Source: Thiohalorhabdus sp. Cl-TMA (GTDB lineage: Bacteria > Pseudomonadota > Gammaproteobacteria > Thiohalorhabdales > Thiohalorhabdaceae). Taken from it: 64,000 bases of DNA. The translations under genes and the position numbers were made by a program. The notes beneath the pieces were generated by a model. That model worked only from the letters and a program-made list of their open reading frames with translations, was not told where the DNA came from and searched no databases. Where the stretch lies: assembly GCF_041821045.1 (NCBI RefSeq), contig NZ_JBGUAW010000003.1, positions 1 through 64,000 of the forward strand. The letters run 5' to 3'. This document shows, in pieces, positions 43,849 through 53,208 of the stretch (position 1 is the first letter of the stretch; each line of letters begins with the position of its first letter).

Positions 43849-46143
43849 ATGAAGTTCCAAGCGTCCGTCGGAAGAAGGGGGCGGCATGCGGTATCCGTGG
43901 GGTTGGCCCTCCTGGTGATGTTCCTGGCGGTTCCTGCCCTGGCTCAGCAGAACATCCCGCAGCCGGATGAGGCGTTCAAGCCCACTGCCGAAGCCGTCGG
44001 CCCGGACAAGGTACGGATCTCCTGGGAAATCCATGAGGATACCTATCTCTACCGGGACAAGCTCGGCCTGAGCTTGGTCCGCCCGGAGGGTGGCGCGGTG
44101 GCCGGCCAGGAGCTGCCGCCGGGCAAGAAAAAGTACGATGAGGTCTTCGGCAAGGAGCTGCGCGTCTTCCGGGACAAGGCCACGCTTACCGCCGAGCTGG
44201 AGACGCTGGACGGCGCGCGCGAGGTGACGCTGGAAGCCCGCTATCAGGGCTGCGCCGATGCCGGGGTGTGCTACCCGCCGCAGACCAAGCAGCTCACGGT
44301 GGCCCTCCCCGCCGCCTCCGCGGGCACCGGATCGAGCGGTGGCGCCGCCACCGCTGCCGCCACCAGCGGCGCCCGGGACCTGCTGCCCCCCGAGAAGGCC
44401 TTCAAGCCCAGCGTGACGGCCACCGGCACTGACCAGGTGAAAGCCGCCTGGGAGGTGGCCGACGGCTATTACCTGTACCGGGACAAGCTGGACCTCCGGG
44501 TGGTGAAGCCGGAAGGCCTGAAGGTGGCCGGCCGGGAGCTGCCGCCGGGCAAGAAGAAGTACGACGAGGTCTTCGATAAGGAGCTGCGGATCTTCCGCAA
44601 GGAGGCCGCGCTCACTGCCAATCTGGCCCGCGATGGAAGCGGCGCCCAGCCGGTGACGGTGGAGCTCCGCTATCAGGGCTGCGCCGACGCCGGGGTGTGC
44701 TACCCGCCGCAGACCAAGCAGGCGGCCCTGACCCTTCCGGCGGCGGGGACCGCCGAAGCTGCGGCCGCCGGCGGGGACGGTGGTTCAGGCGGTCCGCCGG
44801 CCTCCGAGCAGGGCCAGTTCGCCGCCGCCCTGGAGTCCGGCGGCATCCTGGCCCTGGGCTTTTTCTTCCTGGCCGGGCTGGGGCTCGCCTTCACGCCCTG
44901 CATCTTCCCCATGGTTCCGATTCTGTCCGGCATCATCGTCGGCGCCGGCGGCAGCGAGGGCGCCCCCGGTATGACCAAGGCGCGCGCCTTCACCCTGTCG
45001 CTGGCCTACGTGCTGGGCGTGGCGATCACCTACGCCATCCTCGGCGTCATCGCCGGTGCCACCGGCGCCGCCATCCAGGCAGCCCTGCAGAACCCCTGGG
45101 TGATCGGGGCCTTCGCGGCGGTGTTCGTGGCCCTGGCTCTGTCCATGTTCGGCTTCTACGACCTGCAGCTGCCGAGCAGCCTGCAGACCCGCATTCAGCA
45201 ATCCCAGGAGAACCTGGGACGGGGCAGCGTGACCGGCACCCTGGTCATGGGCGTGCTGTCGGCGCTGATCGTGGGGCCGTGCGTGGCCCCGCCGCTGGCC
45301 GGCGCCCTGCTCTACATCGGCCAGACCGGCGACATGGTGCTGGGCGGCACCTCCCTGTTCGCCATGTCCCTGGGCATGGGCGTGCCGCTGCTGGTGGTGG
45401 GGACCACCGCCGGTTCGGTGATGCCGCGGGCCGGCACCTGGATGAACGCGGTGAAATACGTGTTCGGCGTGCTGCTGCTGGGCGTGGCCATCTTCCTGGT
45501 CTCCCGCATCATCCCCTACGCGGTGTCGCTGTTCCTGTGGGGCCTGTTGCTGGTGGTGGCCGCCGTCTACCTGGGGGCCCTGGATCGGCTGGCGCCGGAG
45601 GCGAGCGGCTGGCAGAGGCTCTGGAAGGGCCTGGGTGTGGTGCTGCTGGTGCTCGGTACCCTGGAGCTGGTGGGCGCGGTGACCGGCGGCGAGGACCCGC
45701 TGGATCCCCTGGAGGGCCTCGTGGCGGCGGGCGGCTCCGTGGCCGCCGGCGGCGAGTCCGGCGAGGAGGGCCTGGAATTCCGGCGCGTGCAGAGCATGGA
45801 GGAGCTGCAGGCGGCCCTGGACGAGGCCGCGGCCGCCGGCCGTCCGGTTATGCTGGACTTCTACGCGGACTGGTGCATCGAGTGCGTGCGCTACGAGCGC
45901 TCCACCTTCGAGAGCCCGCAAGTGCACGAGGTCCTCAAGGGCCAGGACGCCCTGCTGCTGCAGGCGGACGTCACCCAGCAGAACGCCGCGGATAAGGCGC
46001 TCCAGCGGCATTTCAACATCATCGGGCCGCCGGCCATCATGTTCTTCGACCGCGATGGCCAGGAGATCCAGTCCGCCCGCATAGCCGGGTACAAAGGCGC
46101 CGAGGAGTTTGTGAAGCATGTCCGCCAAGTCTATGGCAGCTAG
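43849..46143 (+). CDS. dsbD: Thiol:disulfide interchange protein DsbD with two N-terminal domains
   Basis: A 764-residue protein that carries electrons from cytoplasmic thioredoxin to the periplasm. It has a signal peptide (about 15-32), two tandem nDsbD domains (about 35-155 and 178-300), a membrane domain of eight helices with C351 ('FTPCIFPM') and C478 ('VGPCVAPP'), and a C-terminal thioredoxin domain with C676-x-x-C679 ('DWCIECV'). Normal DsbD has one nDsbD with one Cys pair; here C135/C141 and C278/C284 both lie in an identical RYQGCADAGVCYPPQTKQ. The start ATG has GAAAGGAG upstream. It overlaps the next gene. It should serve DsbC/G and CcmG. Confidence 0.93.
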   Translation: MKFQASVGRRGRHAVSVGLALLVMFLAVPALAQQNIPQPDEAFKPTAEAVGPDKVRISWEIHEDTYLYRDKLGLSLVRPEGGAVAGQELPPGKKKYDEVFGKELRVFRDKATLTAELETLDGAREVTLEARYQGCADAGVCYPPQTKQLTVALPAASAGTGSSGGAATAAATSGARDLLPPEKAFKPSVTATGTDQVKAAWEVADGYYLYRDKLDLRVVKPEGLKVAGRELPPGKKKYDEVFDKELRIFRKEAALTANLARDGSGAQPVTVELRYQGCADAGVCYPPQTKQAALTLPAAGTAEAAAAGGDGGSGGPPASEQGQFAAALESGGILALGFFFLAGLGLAFTPCIFPMVPILSGIIVGAGGSEGAPGMTKARAFTLSLAYVLGVAITYAILGVIAGATGAAIQAALQNPWVIGAFAAVFVALALSMFGFYDLQLPSSLQTRIQQSQENLGRGSVTGTLVMGVLSALIVGPCVAPPLAGALLYIGQTGDMVLGGTSLFAMSLGMGVPLLVVGTTAGSVMPRAGTWMNAVKYVFGVLLLGVAIFLVSRIIPYAVSLFLWGLLLVVAAVYLGALDRLAPEASGWQRLWKGLGVVLLVLGTLELVGAVTGGEDPLDPLEGLVAAGGSVAAGGESGEEGLEFRRVQSMEELQAALDEAAAAGRPVMLDFYADWCIECVRYERSTFESPQVHEVLKGQDALLLQADVTQQNAADKALQRHFNIIGPPAIMFFDRDGQEIQSARIAGYKGAEEFVKHVRQVYGS

Positions 46144-46687
46144 GTTCGCCCGCGGGGCCGCCCCGCTCCTGGTCGTGGTGGCCGTGCTGCTGGGCGGCTG
46201 CAGCGGCGAGCAGGTGGTCACTCCGGCCCACGAGGCGGAGGCCGCACCGGCATTCGAGCGCCCCGGCCTCCGCGAGGAGCGCATCAGCCTGGAGGCGTAC
46301 CGGGGCAAGGTGGTACTCCTCAATTTCTGGGCCACCTGGTGCCCTTTCTGTCGCAAGGAGATCCCGCATCTCGTGGACCTGCAAGAGCGATACGGAGCGG
46401 AAGGCCTCCAGGTGTTGGGCGCGGCCCTGAACTGGAAGATCGACAGCCGCGAGCGCAACGACCCCGACATCTTCCACCAGAAGGTGGCGGCCTTCGAGCT
46501 GGAGCACGGCCTCAACTATCCCATCCCCTTGATCAAGGAGGGCATGGACGAGGTGCTGGCCCGGTTCGGCGATCCGGTGGGAATTCCCTACACGGTGCTG
46601 ATCGATCGCCGGGGGCGGGTGCGCAAGGTCTTCCAGGGCAACCCGGGACCGGATCCCCTGGAGAAAGCGGTCAGAACCCTCCTTTAA
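46118..46687 (+). CDS. TlpA/ResA-like thioredoxin-fold lipoprotein
   Basis: A 189-residue exported thioredoxin-fold protein. A lipoprotein signal ends in 'LLGGC' near residue 28, then 'VLLNFWATWCPFCRKEIPHL' carries the active WCPFC pair, and 'GIPYTVLIDRRGRV' gives the cis-Pro. It should be reduced by DsbD, whose gene it overlaps by 26 bp; the ATG at 46118 follows GAGGAG in the dsbD tail. Possible targets are apocytochromes or other periplasmic disulfides. Confidence 0.9.
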   Translation: MSAKSMAARFARGAAPLLVVVAVLLGGCSGEQVVTPAHEAEAAPAFERPGLREERISLEAYRGKVVLLNFWATWCPFCRKEIPHLVDLQERYGAEGLQVLGAALNWKIDSRERNDPDIFHQKVAAFELEHGLNYPIPLIKEGMDEVLARFGDPVGIPYTVLIDRRGRVRKVFQGNPGPDPLEKAVRTLL

Positions 46688-46827
46688 CCCCCTCGATCCC
46701 GACCCGATGTTGGACTTTGCCCGCCGATCCCTATAGCATGGCCGGTGCTTCGCGGGCTCCGGATTCCGCACCGGAGCCGGGGGGAGGATTTCGGGCGGTA
46801 TCCCGTCCGAAGAAAACGGGAACCGGC

Positions 46828-47361
46828 ATGATCCATGTGGAGCAGGCCCTCGAGGGGGCCAACGCGGCCTACGCCGAAGACCGTCTCGAGGAGGCGGAGC
46901 GCGAGCTGCTGGCCGTTCTGGAGTTCGACGAGCTCGAGCCGCGGGCCCTGCGCCTGCTCGGCCGGATCGCCATGCGGCAGGGGCAGCCACAACGTGCGGC
47001 GGAGCTCTTCCAGAGTGCCCTCAAGGCCCGGGAGCCCGGCTCCAAACAGGCGCCCTCCGGTCCCATGCCCACCCCCACCCTAGCCGAGCTCTATGCCCAG
47101 CAAGGCCACATCGAGGCCGCCGCCAAGGTCTACCGCGAGCTGCTGAACGGCGTCTCCGGAGAAGCCCAGGCGGCGGAATGGCGCCGTCGCCTGCGCGAGC
47201 TGGAACAGGACGCCGACGGGGTGTCCTCCGAGCCCGCAGAAGAGAAGGAAGAGGCGGCGCTCGGGCGGCTCAAGGGCCTTGTGGACCAAGTGGAGCGCAG
47301 CGGGGAAGTGCGCCGGCTCCGGGCCTTCCTCGAACGTCTGGAGGCGCGCGTCCCGCGGTAG
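46828..47361 (+). CDS. TPR-containing protein
   Basis: A 177-residue helical protein with at least two to three tetratricopeptide-like repeats: 'ALEGANAAYAEDRLEEAERELLAVLEFDELEPRALRLLGRIAMRQG', 'RAAELFQSALKA' and 'LAELYAQQGHIEAAAKVYRELL'. A long charged helix ends the protein. Probably a cytoplasmic scaffold; no enzyme domain. The start ATG at 46828 has weak ribosome-site sequence. It lies between the thioredoxin lipoprotein and accB. Confidence 0.7.
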   Translation: MIHVEQALEGANAAYAEDRLEEAERELLAVLEFDELEPRALRLLGRIAMRQGQPQRAAELFQSALKAREPGSKQAPSGPMPTPTLAELYAQQGHIEAAAKVYRELLNGVSGEAQAAEWRRRLRELEQDADGVSSEPAEEKEEAALGRLKGLVDQVERSGEVRRLRAFLERLEARVPR

Positions 47362-47446
47362 GCCGACCACACCCGAAGGGACCGGATAATCGGGGCTGCC
47401 TGGTGCGGGGGCAGCCGCTCGCTGCGGTTTGAATCAGGGGGATTCT

Positions 47447-47908
47447 ATGGACATTCGCAAGATTCGGCGGTTGATCGAGCTCCTTGAGGACTCGGATGTG
47501 ACCGAGATCGAGATCGCCGAAGGTGAAGAAAGCGTTCGCATCACCCGCGGCGCTCCTGCCGCCGCGCAGGTGCCGGCGCCGGCCCCGGTGCAGCCGGCAC
47601 CCTCCCACCAGGCCCCGCAGGCGCCGGCGGCCGGGAGCGAAGCGCCCGCCGCGGAGGAGGAAACGGGCATCAAGGTGGAAGCGCCCATGGTGGGCACCTT
47701 CTACCGGGCGTCCTCCCCGGAATCGGAGCCGTTCGTCCGCGAGGGCGACCGGGTCAACGTCGGCGATACGCTGTGCATCATCGAGGCCATGAAGCTGTTC
47801 AACGAGATCGAGTCGGAGTATTCCGGCAGGGTGAAGAAGATCCTCGCGGAGAACGCCCAGCCCGTGGAATACGGGGAGCCGCTCTTTCTCATCGAGCCGG
47901 ACGGCTAG
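47447..47908 (+). CDS. accB: Acetyl-CoA carboxylase biotin carboxyl carrier protein
   Basis: A 153-residue BCCP. The N-terminal part starts '[32 protein letters not shown]', a Pro/Ala-rich linker covers about 38-70, and the biotinyl domain has the lysine site in '[14 protein letters not shown]', the E-A-M-K motif. It carries CO2 from AccC to the carboxyltransferase in the first step of fatty-acid synthesis. AGGGGG sits before the ATG. accC follows 226 bp downstream. Confidence 0.97.
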   Translation: MDIRKIRRLIELLEDSDVTEIEIAEGEESVRITRGAPAAAQVPAPAPVQPAPSHQAPQAPAAGSEAPAAEEETGIKVEAPMVGTFYRASSPESEPFVREGDRVNVGDTLCIIEAMKLFNEIESEYSGRVKKILAENAQPVEYGEPLFLIEPDG

Positions 47909-48134
47909 GCTCCGCCGCGCTCGCCGCGGCCAGTTGACTACCGGCCGCGCCCGGCCCGAAGCGTTAACCGAACCTAAGGACAAGGGGGTCCCTGTGCTTC
48001 CCACAGGCGGAACTTACGATCTCGCTTGCCCTCGCCCGTCCGGCTTGGGCTTTCTTCGATCCGAACGGCGCCCGCGCAGTACGGCCTATTCCCCGGCGAG
48101 CCGGTGTACTCCGGCCGGGCAGGCGGGCTAGCCC

Positions 48135-49478
48135 ATGTTCGATAAGGTACTGATCGCCAACCGGGGCGAGGTCGCCCTGCGCATCCTGCGGGCCTGCCGG
48201 GAGCTCGGCATCAAGACGGTGGCCGTGCACTCGCAGGCGGACCGGGACGCCAAATACGTGAAGCTGGCGGACGAGTCGGTCTGCATCGGTCCGAACCAGT
48301 CCGGGGACAGCTACCTGCACGTGCCCGCCATCATGAGCGCCGCCGAGGTCACGGACGCCGAGGCCATTCATCCGGGGTACGGCTTCCTCTCCGAGAATCC
48401 GGATTTCGCCGAGATCGTGGAGTCCTCCGGGCTCACCTTCATCGGGCCCTCCGCCGAGCTGATCCGCACCATGGGCGACAAGGTGGCCGCCAAGCGGGCC
48501 ATGAAGAGCTCCGGTGTGCCCTGTGTGCCCGGCTCCGAGGGCCCGGTTCCGGAGGACGACAAGGAGCTCCGCAACCTGGCCCGGGAAGTGGGCTATCCCG
48601 TCATGATCAAGGCGGCCGGAGGCGGCGGCGGCCGGGGGATGCGGGTGGTCCATACCGAGGCCAGCCTGGCCAACGCGGTATCCATGACCAAGGCGGAGGC
48701 GGAGAAGGCCTTCGGCAACGGCATGGTCTACATGGAGAAGTTCCTCGGCCACCCGCGCCACATCGAGGTCCAGGTGCTCGCCGATCAGCACGGCAACGCC
48801 ATCCATCTGGGGGAGCGGGACTGCTCCGTGCAGCGCCGCCACCAGAAGCTGTTGGAGGAGGCTCCGGCACCGGGTATCGACGAGGAGACCCGCCGGGAGA
48901 TGGGAATGCGCTGTGCCGAGGCCGCACGCAAGCTCGGCTATACGGGGCTGGGTACCTACGAGTTCCTCTACGAGGGCGGGGAGTTCTTCTTCATCGAGAT
49001 GAATACCCGCCTCCAGGTGGAGCATCCGGTCACCGAGCAAATTACCGGGGTGGACCTGGTCAAGGAGCAGATCCGGGTGGCCGCCGGGCAGCCCCTGCGC
49101 TTCCGCCAGGAGGACATCGAGCTCAAGGGGCACGCGGTAGAGTGCCGGATCAACGCGGAGCATCCGGAGTCCTTCGTGCCGTCGCCGGGGACCATCTCCC
49201 ACCTCCACCTGCCCGGGGGCCCGGGCGTGCGCATCGATTCCCACGCCTACACGGGCTACGTGATCCCGCCCTTCTACGACTCCCTCATGGGCAAGCTCAT
49301 CGTCGAGGGAGAGGACCGGGAGGAGGCCATGGCCCGTATGGGGCGGGCCCTGGAGGAGTTCATCGTCGGCGGCATCGACACCACCATTCCCCTCCACCAG
49401 CGCCTGCTGCGGGATGGGCGGTTCCAGGCCGGCGGTGTGGATATCCACTTCCTGGAACGTTTCCTGGGCGAAGAGTGA
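48135..49478 (+). CDS. accC: Acetyl-CoA carboxylase biotin carboxylase subunit
   Basis: A 447-residue ATP-grasp biotin carboxylase. It begins '[26 protein letters not shown]', then has '[12 protein letters not shown]', '[15 protein letters not shown]' (ATP glycine loop), '[15 protein letters not shown]', '[16 protein letters not shown]' and '[14 protein letters not shown]' (catalytic Arg and metal Glu). All standard residues are present. It carboxylates the biotin of AccB. Ribosome site is poor; the gene is the second of the accBC pair. Confidence 0.97.
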   Translation: MFDKVLIANRGEVALRILRACRELGIKTVAVHSQADRDAKYVKLADESVCIGPNQSGDSYLHVPAIMSAAEVTDAEAIHPGYGFLSENPDFAEIVESSGLTFIGPSAELIRTMGDKVAAKRAMKSSGVPCVPGSEGPVPEDDKELRNLAREVGYPVMIKAAGGGGGRGMRVVHTEASLANAVSMTKAEAEKAFGNGMVYMEKFLGHPRHIEVQVLADQHGNAIHLGERDCSVQRRHQKLLEEAPAPGIDEETRREMGMRCAEAARKLGYTGLGTYEFLYEGGEFFFIEMNTRLQVEHPVTEQITGVDLVKEQIRVAAGQPLRFRQEDIELKGHAVECRINAEHPESFVPSPGTISHLHLPGGPGVRIDSHAYTGYVIPPFYDSLMGKLIVEGEDREEAMARMGRALEEFIVGGIDTTIPLHQRLLRDGRFQAGGVDIHFLERFLGEE

Positions 49479-49534
49479 CCGCGCTTCGGAGGTGTTCCGG
49501 ATGATCGCCGTGCCGCCCGGCCCGAGGGTTCCCC

Positions 49535-50404
49535 GTGGAATGGGTTGAGGTGCGGCTCACCGTTCCCGGGGGGCTCCTGGACGCCGTGGAGGAGGCCCTG
49601 AGTGGCGCCGGCGCGGGGGCCGTCACGGTGGCCGAGGGCGACGACCAGCCCAACTTCGATCCCGGCAAGGTCTGGGAGATCAATCTGGTCTCCGCCTGGT
49701 TCGCCGCGGAGGCGCTGCCGGCGGATCTGGAAGACCGGGTCGAGGCCGCCGTTGGCCAGCGTCTGGCCCTGGAACGGATTCCCGTGGAGGGGCAGGACTG
49801 GGCCCATGCCTGGAAGGACCGTTTCGGCGCCTTTCCCGTGGGCGAGCGCCTCTGGGTTCGGCCGAGCTGGGTGGAGGAGACCGCTCCCGAAGGACGGGTG
49901 GAGCTGATCCTGGACCCGGGGATGGCCTTCGGCACCGGGCAGCACGAGACCACCCGGCTGTGCCTGGAGTGGCTGGACGCCCGGGTGGGGCCCGGCGCCA
50001 TGGTGCTGGATTACGGCTGCGGGAGCGGCATCCTGGCCATCGCGGCGGCGAAGCTGGGTGCCGCGCAGGTGCTGGCCGTGGACAACGACCCGCTGGCCGT
50101 GGAGGCCACAGGGAATAACGCCGCCCTGAACGGTGCCGCAGACCGCATTGCGGCGGCACCGGTGAGCCCGGGCCTGGATGGAGCGGGGCCGTTCCCCCGC
50201 GTGGTGGCCAATATCCTGTCGCGGACCCTGGTGGAGCTGGCCGACGAGCTGGTGGCGGTTACCGCTTCCGGCGGGGAGCTGAGCCTGTCCGGGATCCTGG
50301 CTCCGCAGGCGGCGGAGGTGCGTGCCGCCTTTCCGGCAATCAGGTGGACGCGGGAAGCCCGACAGGGGGATTGGGTACGGTTGGACGGTATCCGGGAGGC
50401 CTGA
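49535..50404 (+). CDS. prmA: Ribosomal protein L11 methyltransferase
   Basis: A 289-residue SAM methyltransferase that trimethylates ribosomal protein L11. The N-terminal substrate domain is followed by 'LILDPGMAFGTGQHETTRLCLEWLD' and the SAM motif 'VLDYGCGSGILAIAAAKLGA', then 'VVANILSRTLVELADELV', the typical NILA-type substrate motif. Start is GTG at 49535 with CGAGGG upstream. Next gene starts four bases after the stop. Confidence 0.95.
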   Translation: MEWVEVRLTVPGGLLDAVEEALSGAGAGAVTVAEGDDQPNFDPGKVWEINLVSAWFAAEALPADLEDRVEAAVGQRLALERIPVEGQDWAHAWKDRFGAFPVGERLWVRPSWVEETAPEGRVELILDPGMAFGTGQHETTRLCLEWLDARVGPGAMVLDYGCGSGILAIAAAKLGAAQVLAVDNDPLAVEATGNNAALNGAADRIAAAPVSPGLDGAGPFPRVVANILSRTLVELADELVAVTASGGELSLSGILAPQAAEVRAAFPAIRWTREARQGDWVRLDGIREA

Positions 50405-50407
50405 CGG

Positions 50408-51238
50408 ATGGAGATCCGTTGCCCCAATTGCGATACCCGGTTCCGGGTCGTCGCGGATCAGCTCAACGCCGACGGGACCCGGGTCCGGTGCTCGGTATGC
50501 AGCTACCGGTTCCTGGCCTTCCCGGACGGCACCGTGCGAAGCCCGGAACCGGAAGAGGCCGGTACCGCCGGGGAAGGCGCCGAGCCCGCCGCCCCGCCCC
50601 CGGAGGCGCCCGGTGATGGGGAGCGGGAGGAGCCGGCGGAGCCGGACCCCGCTCCGGCGCCCGACGGGGGTGCGGACCGGCCCGCGACTGGGCGCCCGGC
50701 GGCCTCCGGCCGCGGCTCGTCGCTCCTGCTCAAGCTTCTGGTGGTGTTCCTGATGCTGGGCCTTGTGGCCGAGCTGGGCTATGCCTTCCGCAGCTACTGG
50801 CTGGCCTGGCCGTGGGCCCGCTCGGCGGCGCGGAGCGCGCTGGAGCTCACCGGGATGGAGATGGAGCTGCCGGTGGCCCTGCGCCACTATCGGGCCGAGG
50901 CCATCAACGCCCGCCTGGCTCCCCTGCGGTCCGGACGCAACGTGACGCTCGTGCAGGGGGTGCTGATCAATGACGCCTCCTTCGCGCAGCGTCCGCCCAA
51001 GCTGGAGGTCCGCGCCCTCGGCGCCGAGGGCGCGGTCCGCTATCGGCGGGTGAAGCTGCCCGGAAAGCGACTCGACCTGGACCAGCCGCTCGACCTGGAA
51101 AGCCTGCGCACCAAGTGGGGCCGGGCGCGGGCCGAATTCCCCGAAATCCTTCGGCCCGGACAGGAAGTGCCCTTCGTGGTGGTGCTCGAGGATGTGCCGC
51201 CGGGGATCCGACGCTTCCGGGTGGAGCTGGTGCCCTGA
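50408..51238 (+). CDS. Zinc-ribbon and DUF3426 membrane protein
   Basis: A 276-residue protein. The N-terminal MJ0042-type zinc ribbon (C5, C8, C27, C30: 'CPNCDTRFRV...VRCSVCSYRF') is followed by an acidic Pro-rich linker (about 45-95), one transmembrane helix ('LLKLLVVFLMLGLVAELGYAF') and a DUF3426 domain. This is the usual protein between prmA and dusB in gammaproteobacteria; function is unknown, and it is often annotated as a zinc-ribbon protein. The gene starts four bases after prmA, so they are co-translated. Confidence 0.85.
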   Translation: MEIRCPNCDTRFRVVADQLNADGTRVRCSVCSYRFLAFPDGTVRSPEPEEAGTAGEGAEPAAPPPEAPGDGEREEPAEPDPAPAPDGGADRPATGRPAASGRGSSLLLKLLVVFLMLGLVAELGYAFRSYWLAWPWARSAARSALELTGMEMELPVALRHYRAEAINARLAPLRSGRNVTLVQGVLINDASFAQRPPKLEVRALGAEGAVRYRRVKLPGKRLDLDQPLDLESLRTKWGRARAEFPEILRPGQEVPFVVVLEDVPPGIRRFRVELVP

Positions 51239-51330
51239 CGGCGCCGCCGTAATCCATTGATCCCCCATGTCGGGCCGGAATAAAATAATCGGTTTTCCAG
51301 TCCCCCGCATCACCGGAGGAGGGCCCGTCC

Positions 51331-52329
51331 GTGGCTTTGCAAAGGCTGGCCATCGGCCCGCATATTCTGGCCAATAATCTGGCCCTGGCTCCCATGGCGG
51401 GAATCACCGAGCGGCCCTTCCGCAGCCTCTGCCGGCAATGGGGGGCCGGACTGGCCGTATCGGAGATGATCCTGAGCCGCTCCATGCTGGCCGGTGACGG
51501 CCTTGCCCTGTCCAAGGCCGATCACACCGGGGAGGAGGGCCCCATTGCCGTCCAGATCGCCGGCGGCGATCCCGGGCTGCTGGCGGAGGCGGCGCGCTGG
51601 AACGAGGAGCGCAGCGCGGACATCATCGACATCAACATGGGCTGTCCCGCCAAGAAGGTTTGCAAGCAGGACGCTGGCTCGGCCCTCCTGCGGGACGAGG
51701 AGCTCGTCGGCCGCATCCTGGACGCCGTGGTGGGGGCCGTGGACATTCCCGTGACCCTGAAGATGCGCACGGGATGGGACCGCGAGCACAGGAACGCCCC
51801 GCGCATCGCGCGCAGGGCCGAGCGGGCCGGGATTCAGGCCCTGGCGGTACATGGCCGGACCCGGGCGGACCGGTACAAGGGCGAGGCCGAATACCGGACC
51901 ATCGCCGCCGTTAAGGCCGCCGTCTCCTTGCCCGTCTGGGCCAACGGCGACATCCGGACACCCGAGGACGCTGCGCGGGTCCTGGAGGCTACCGGGGCCG
52001 ATGGCCTCATGATCGGTCGCGGTGCCCAGGGCAGGCCCTGGCTGTTCCGCTCGGTGGCCCACTACCTGGCCACCGGGGAACAGCCAGAGGAGCCCGGGCT
52101 CGCCGAGCAGGGGCGGGCCGTCCTCGACCACCTAGAGGGGTTGAAGCAATTGTACGGTTCTGGCCGGGGGGCCCGCGTGGCCCGCAAGCATCTGGGATGG
52201 TACGCGGAGGGTCTGCCCGAAGACATCGGTCAGGTTTTCCGCGCAAGGGTGAACGAGGCGCAAGCCCTGGCGCAGCAGCAGGAGCTGGTGGAAGCCTTCT
52301 TCCTGCGTGATGGCCAAGAGGCTGCATGA
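51331..52329 (+). CDS. dusB: tRNA-dihydrouridine synthase B
   Basis: A 332-residue FMN enzyme that reduces uridine in the tRNA D-loop. 'LAPMAGITERPFRSLCRQWGAGLAVSEM', the catalytic Cys in 'INMGCPAKKVCKQDAGSALL', and 'DGLMIGRGAQGRPWLF' (FMN) are clear. Start is GTG at 51331 with GGAGGAGGG upstream. It is the classical upstream partner of fis and overlaps it by about 20 bp. Confidence 0.96.
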   Translation: MALQRLAIGPHILANNLALAPMAGITERPFRSLCRQWGAGLAVSEMILSRSMLAGDGLALSKADHTGEEGPIAVQIAGGDPGLLAEAARWNEERSADIIDINMGCPAKKVCKQDAGSALLRDEELVGRILDAVVGAVDIPVTLKMRTGWDREHRNAPRIARRAERAGIQALAVHGRTRADRYKGEAEYRTIAAVKAAVSLPVWANGDIRTPEDAARVLEATGADGLMIGRGAQGRPWLFRSVAHYLATGEQPEEPGLAEQGRAVLDHLEGLKQLYGSGRGARVARKHLGWYAEGLPEDIGQVFRARVNEAQALAQQQELVEAFFLRDGQEAA

Positions 52330-52603
52330 GGTGGCGGATTCCCGATCGGACCCGGATCCGGAATATCCCGGCCTCAAGGCCTGCATCGAAGAGGCGCTGA
52401 ACCAGTATTTCGCCAATCTGGACGGGGAAAAGCCCTCCGGCCGGCTTTACTATCTGGTCCAGAGCGAAGTGGAGCAGGCCCTCCTGGAGCGCATACTTTT
52501 GGAGACCGGCGGCAACCAGCGCCGGGCGGCCGAGCTTCTGGGATTGAATCGCAACACGCTGCGCAAGAAAATCCAGGAGTACGGCATCAGCACCAAGCAG
52601 TAA
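52310..52603 (+). CDS. fis: DNA-binding protein Fis
   Basis: A 97-residue nucleoid protein whose C-terminal helix-turn-helix 'GGNQRRAAELLGLNRNTLRKKIQEYGI' is the Fis signature (NtrC-type HTH). It bends DNA and regulates rRNA and many other promoters. Two start codons overlap dusB: GTG at 52307 and ATG at 52310. The dusB-fis pair supports the assignment. The N-terminal beta-hairpin region is present but more divergent. Confidence 0.93.
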   Translation: MAKRLHEVADSRSDPDPEYPGLKACIEEALNQYFANLDGEKPSGRLYYLVQSEVEQALLERILLETGGNQRRAAELLGLNRNTLRKKIQEYGISTKQ

Positions 52604-52673
52604 CCGGGGGCCGAAGGGCTCCCTGCGGGGCGTCCCCGTAAGGGGCCCGAAGGCGCTCAAGGGAAGATCGGCA

Positions 52674-52982
52674 ATGGACGGCGTACGGCTAACGGTGGAG
52701 CCGGAAGGCGCCGTGGTGGAAGTGCCTCGCGGGACCACCCTTTTCGAGGCCGCACGCAAGCTGGGCATCTACATAACCAGCGACTGCGGCGGCCATGGCG
52801 AGTGCGGCAAGTGCTTCGTGCGGCTGCGGAGCCAGCCGCGGGCGCCCACGGACATCGATTGCCGCATGCTTTCCCAGGATCGCCTGGATATGGGGACCCG
52901 GCTGTCGTGCCGCTATGTGCTGGAGGCGGATACAGTGGTGTATATCCCCCCCGGTAAGCGGCGCCAGAACCGATTCGCCTGA
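52674..52982 (+). CDS. Stand-alone 2Fe-2S ferredoxin-type protein
   Basis: A 102-residue ferredoxin-fold protein with the cluster cysteines C38, C44, C47 and C79 (C-x5-C-x2-C-x31-C; '[15 protein letters not shown]', 'LSCRYVL'). This spacing is that of the adrenodoxin-like domain in the RACo/DUF4445 ASKHA proteins, but here it is alone. It is cytoplasmic, and its electron partner is unknown. AAGGGAAG precedes the ATG. It sits between fis and purH, separated from purH by a 40-bp palindrome. Confidence 0.8.
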   Translation: MDGVRLTVEPEGAVVEVPRGTTLFEAARKLGIYITSDCGGHGECGKCFVRLRSQPRAPTDIDCRMLSQDRLDMGTRLSCRYVLEADTVVYIPPGKRRQNRFA

Positions 52983-53103
52983 GTCCGCCCGCCCGGCGGG
53001 GCGGGCGAGTCGTTATTGTCGATTCTGCCAGGAGCGGCCCGCGGAGCCCGGGGTCGCCGCGATTCCCCGTGCGCGGGGCTGGCGGAAGCGCACCGTACCG
53101 GAT

Positions 53104-53143
53104 ACCGAAAGGGGCTGGATGGCGCCATCCAGCCCCTTTCGGT
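53104..53143. repeat. Perfect 40-bp palindrome between the ferredoxin gene and purH
   Basis: Twenty bases (ACCGAAAGGGGCTGGATGGC) are followed immediately by their exact reverse complement. As RNA this would fold into a stem of about 17 bp with a small loop. There is no T-tract, only TTTGACC, so it may be a weak terminator, a transcript-processing or stabilising hairpin, or a protein-binding site. It starts 66 bp before the purH ATG. Confidence 0.85.
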
Positions 53144-53208
53144 TTGACCATGGACATGGATGGCAACCAGCGAGCCGGCGCGAGATCGGCAAGGTAAGGG
53201 ATGAGGAC

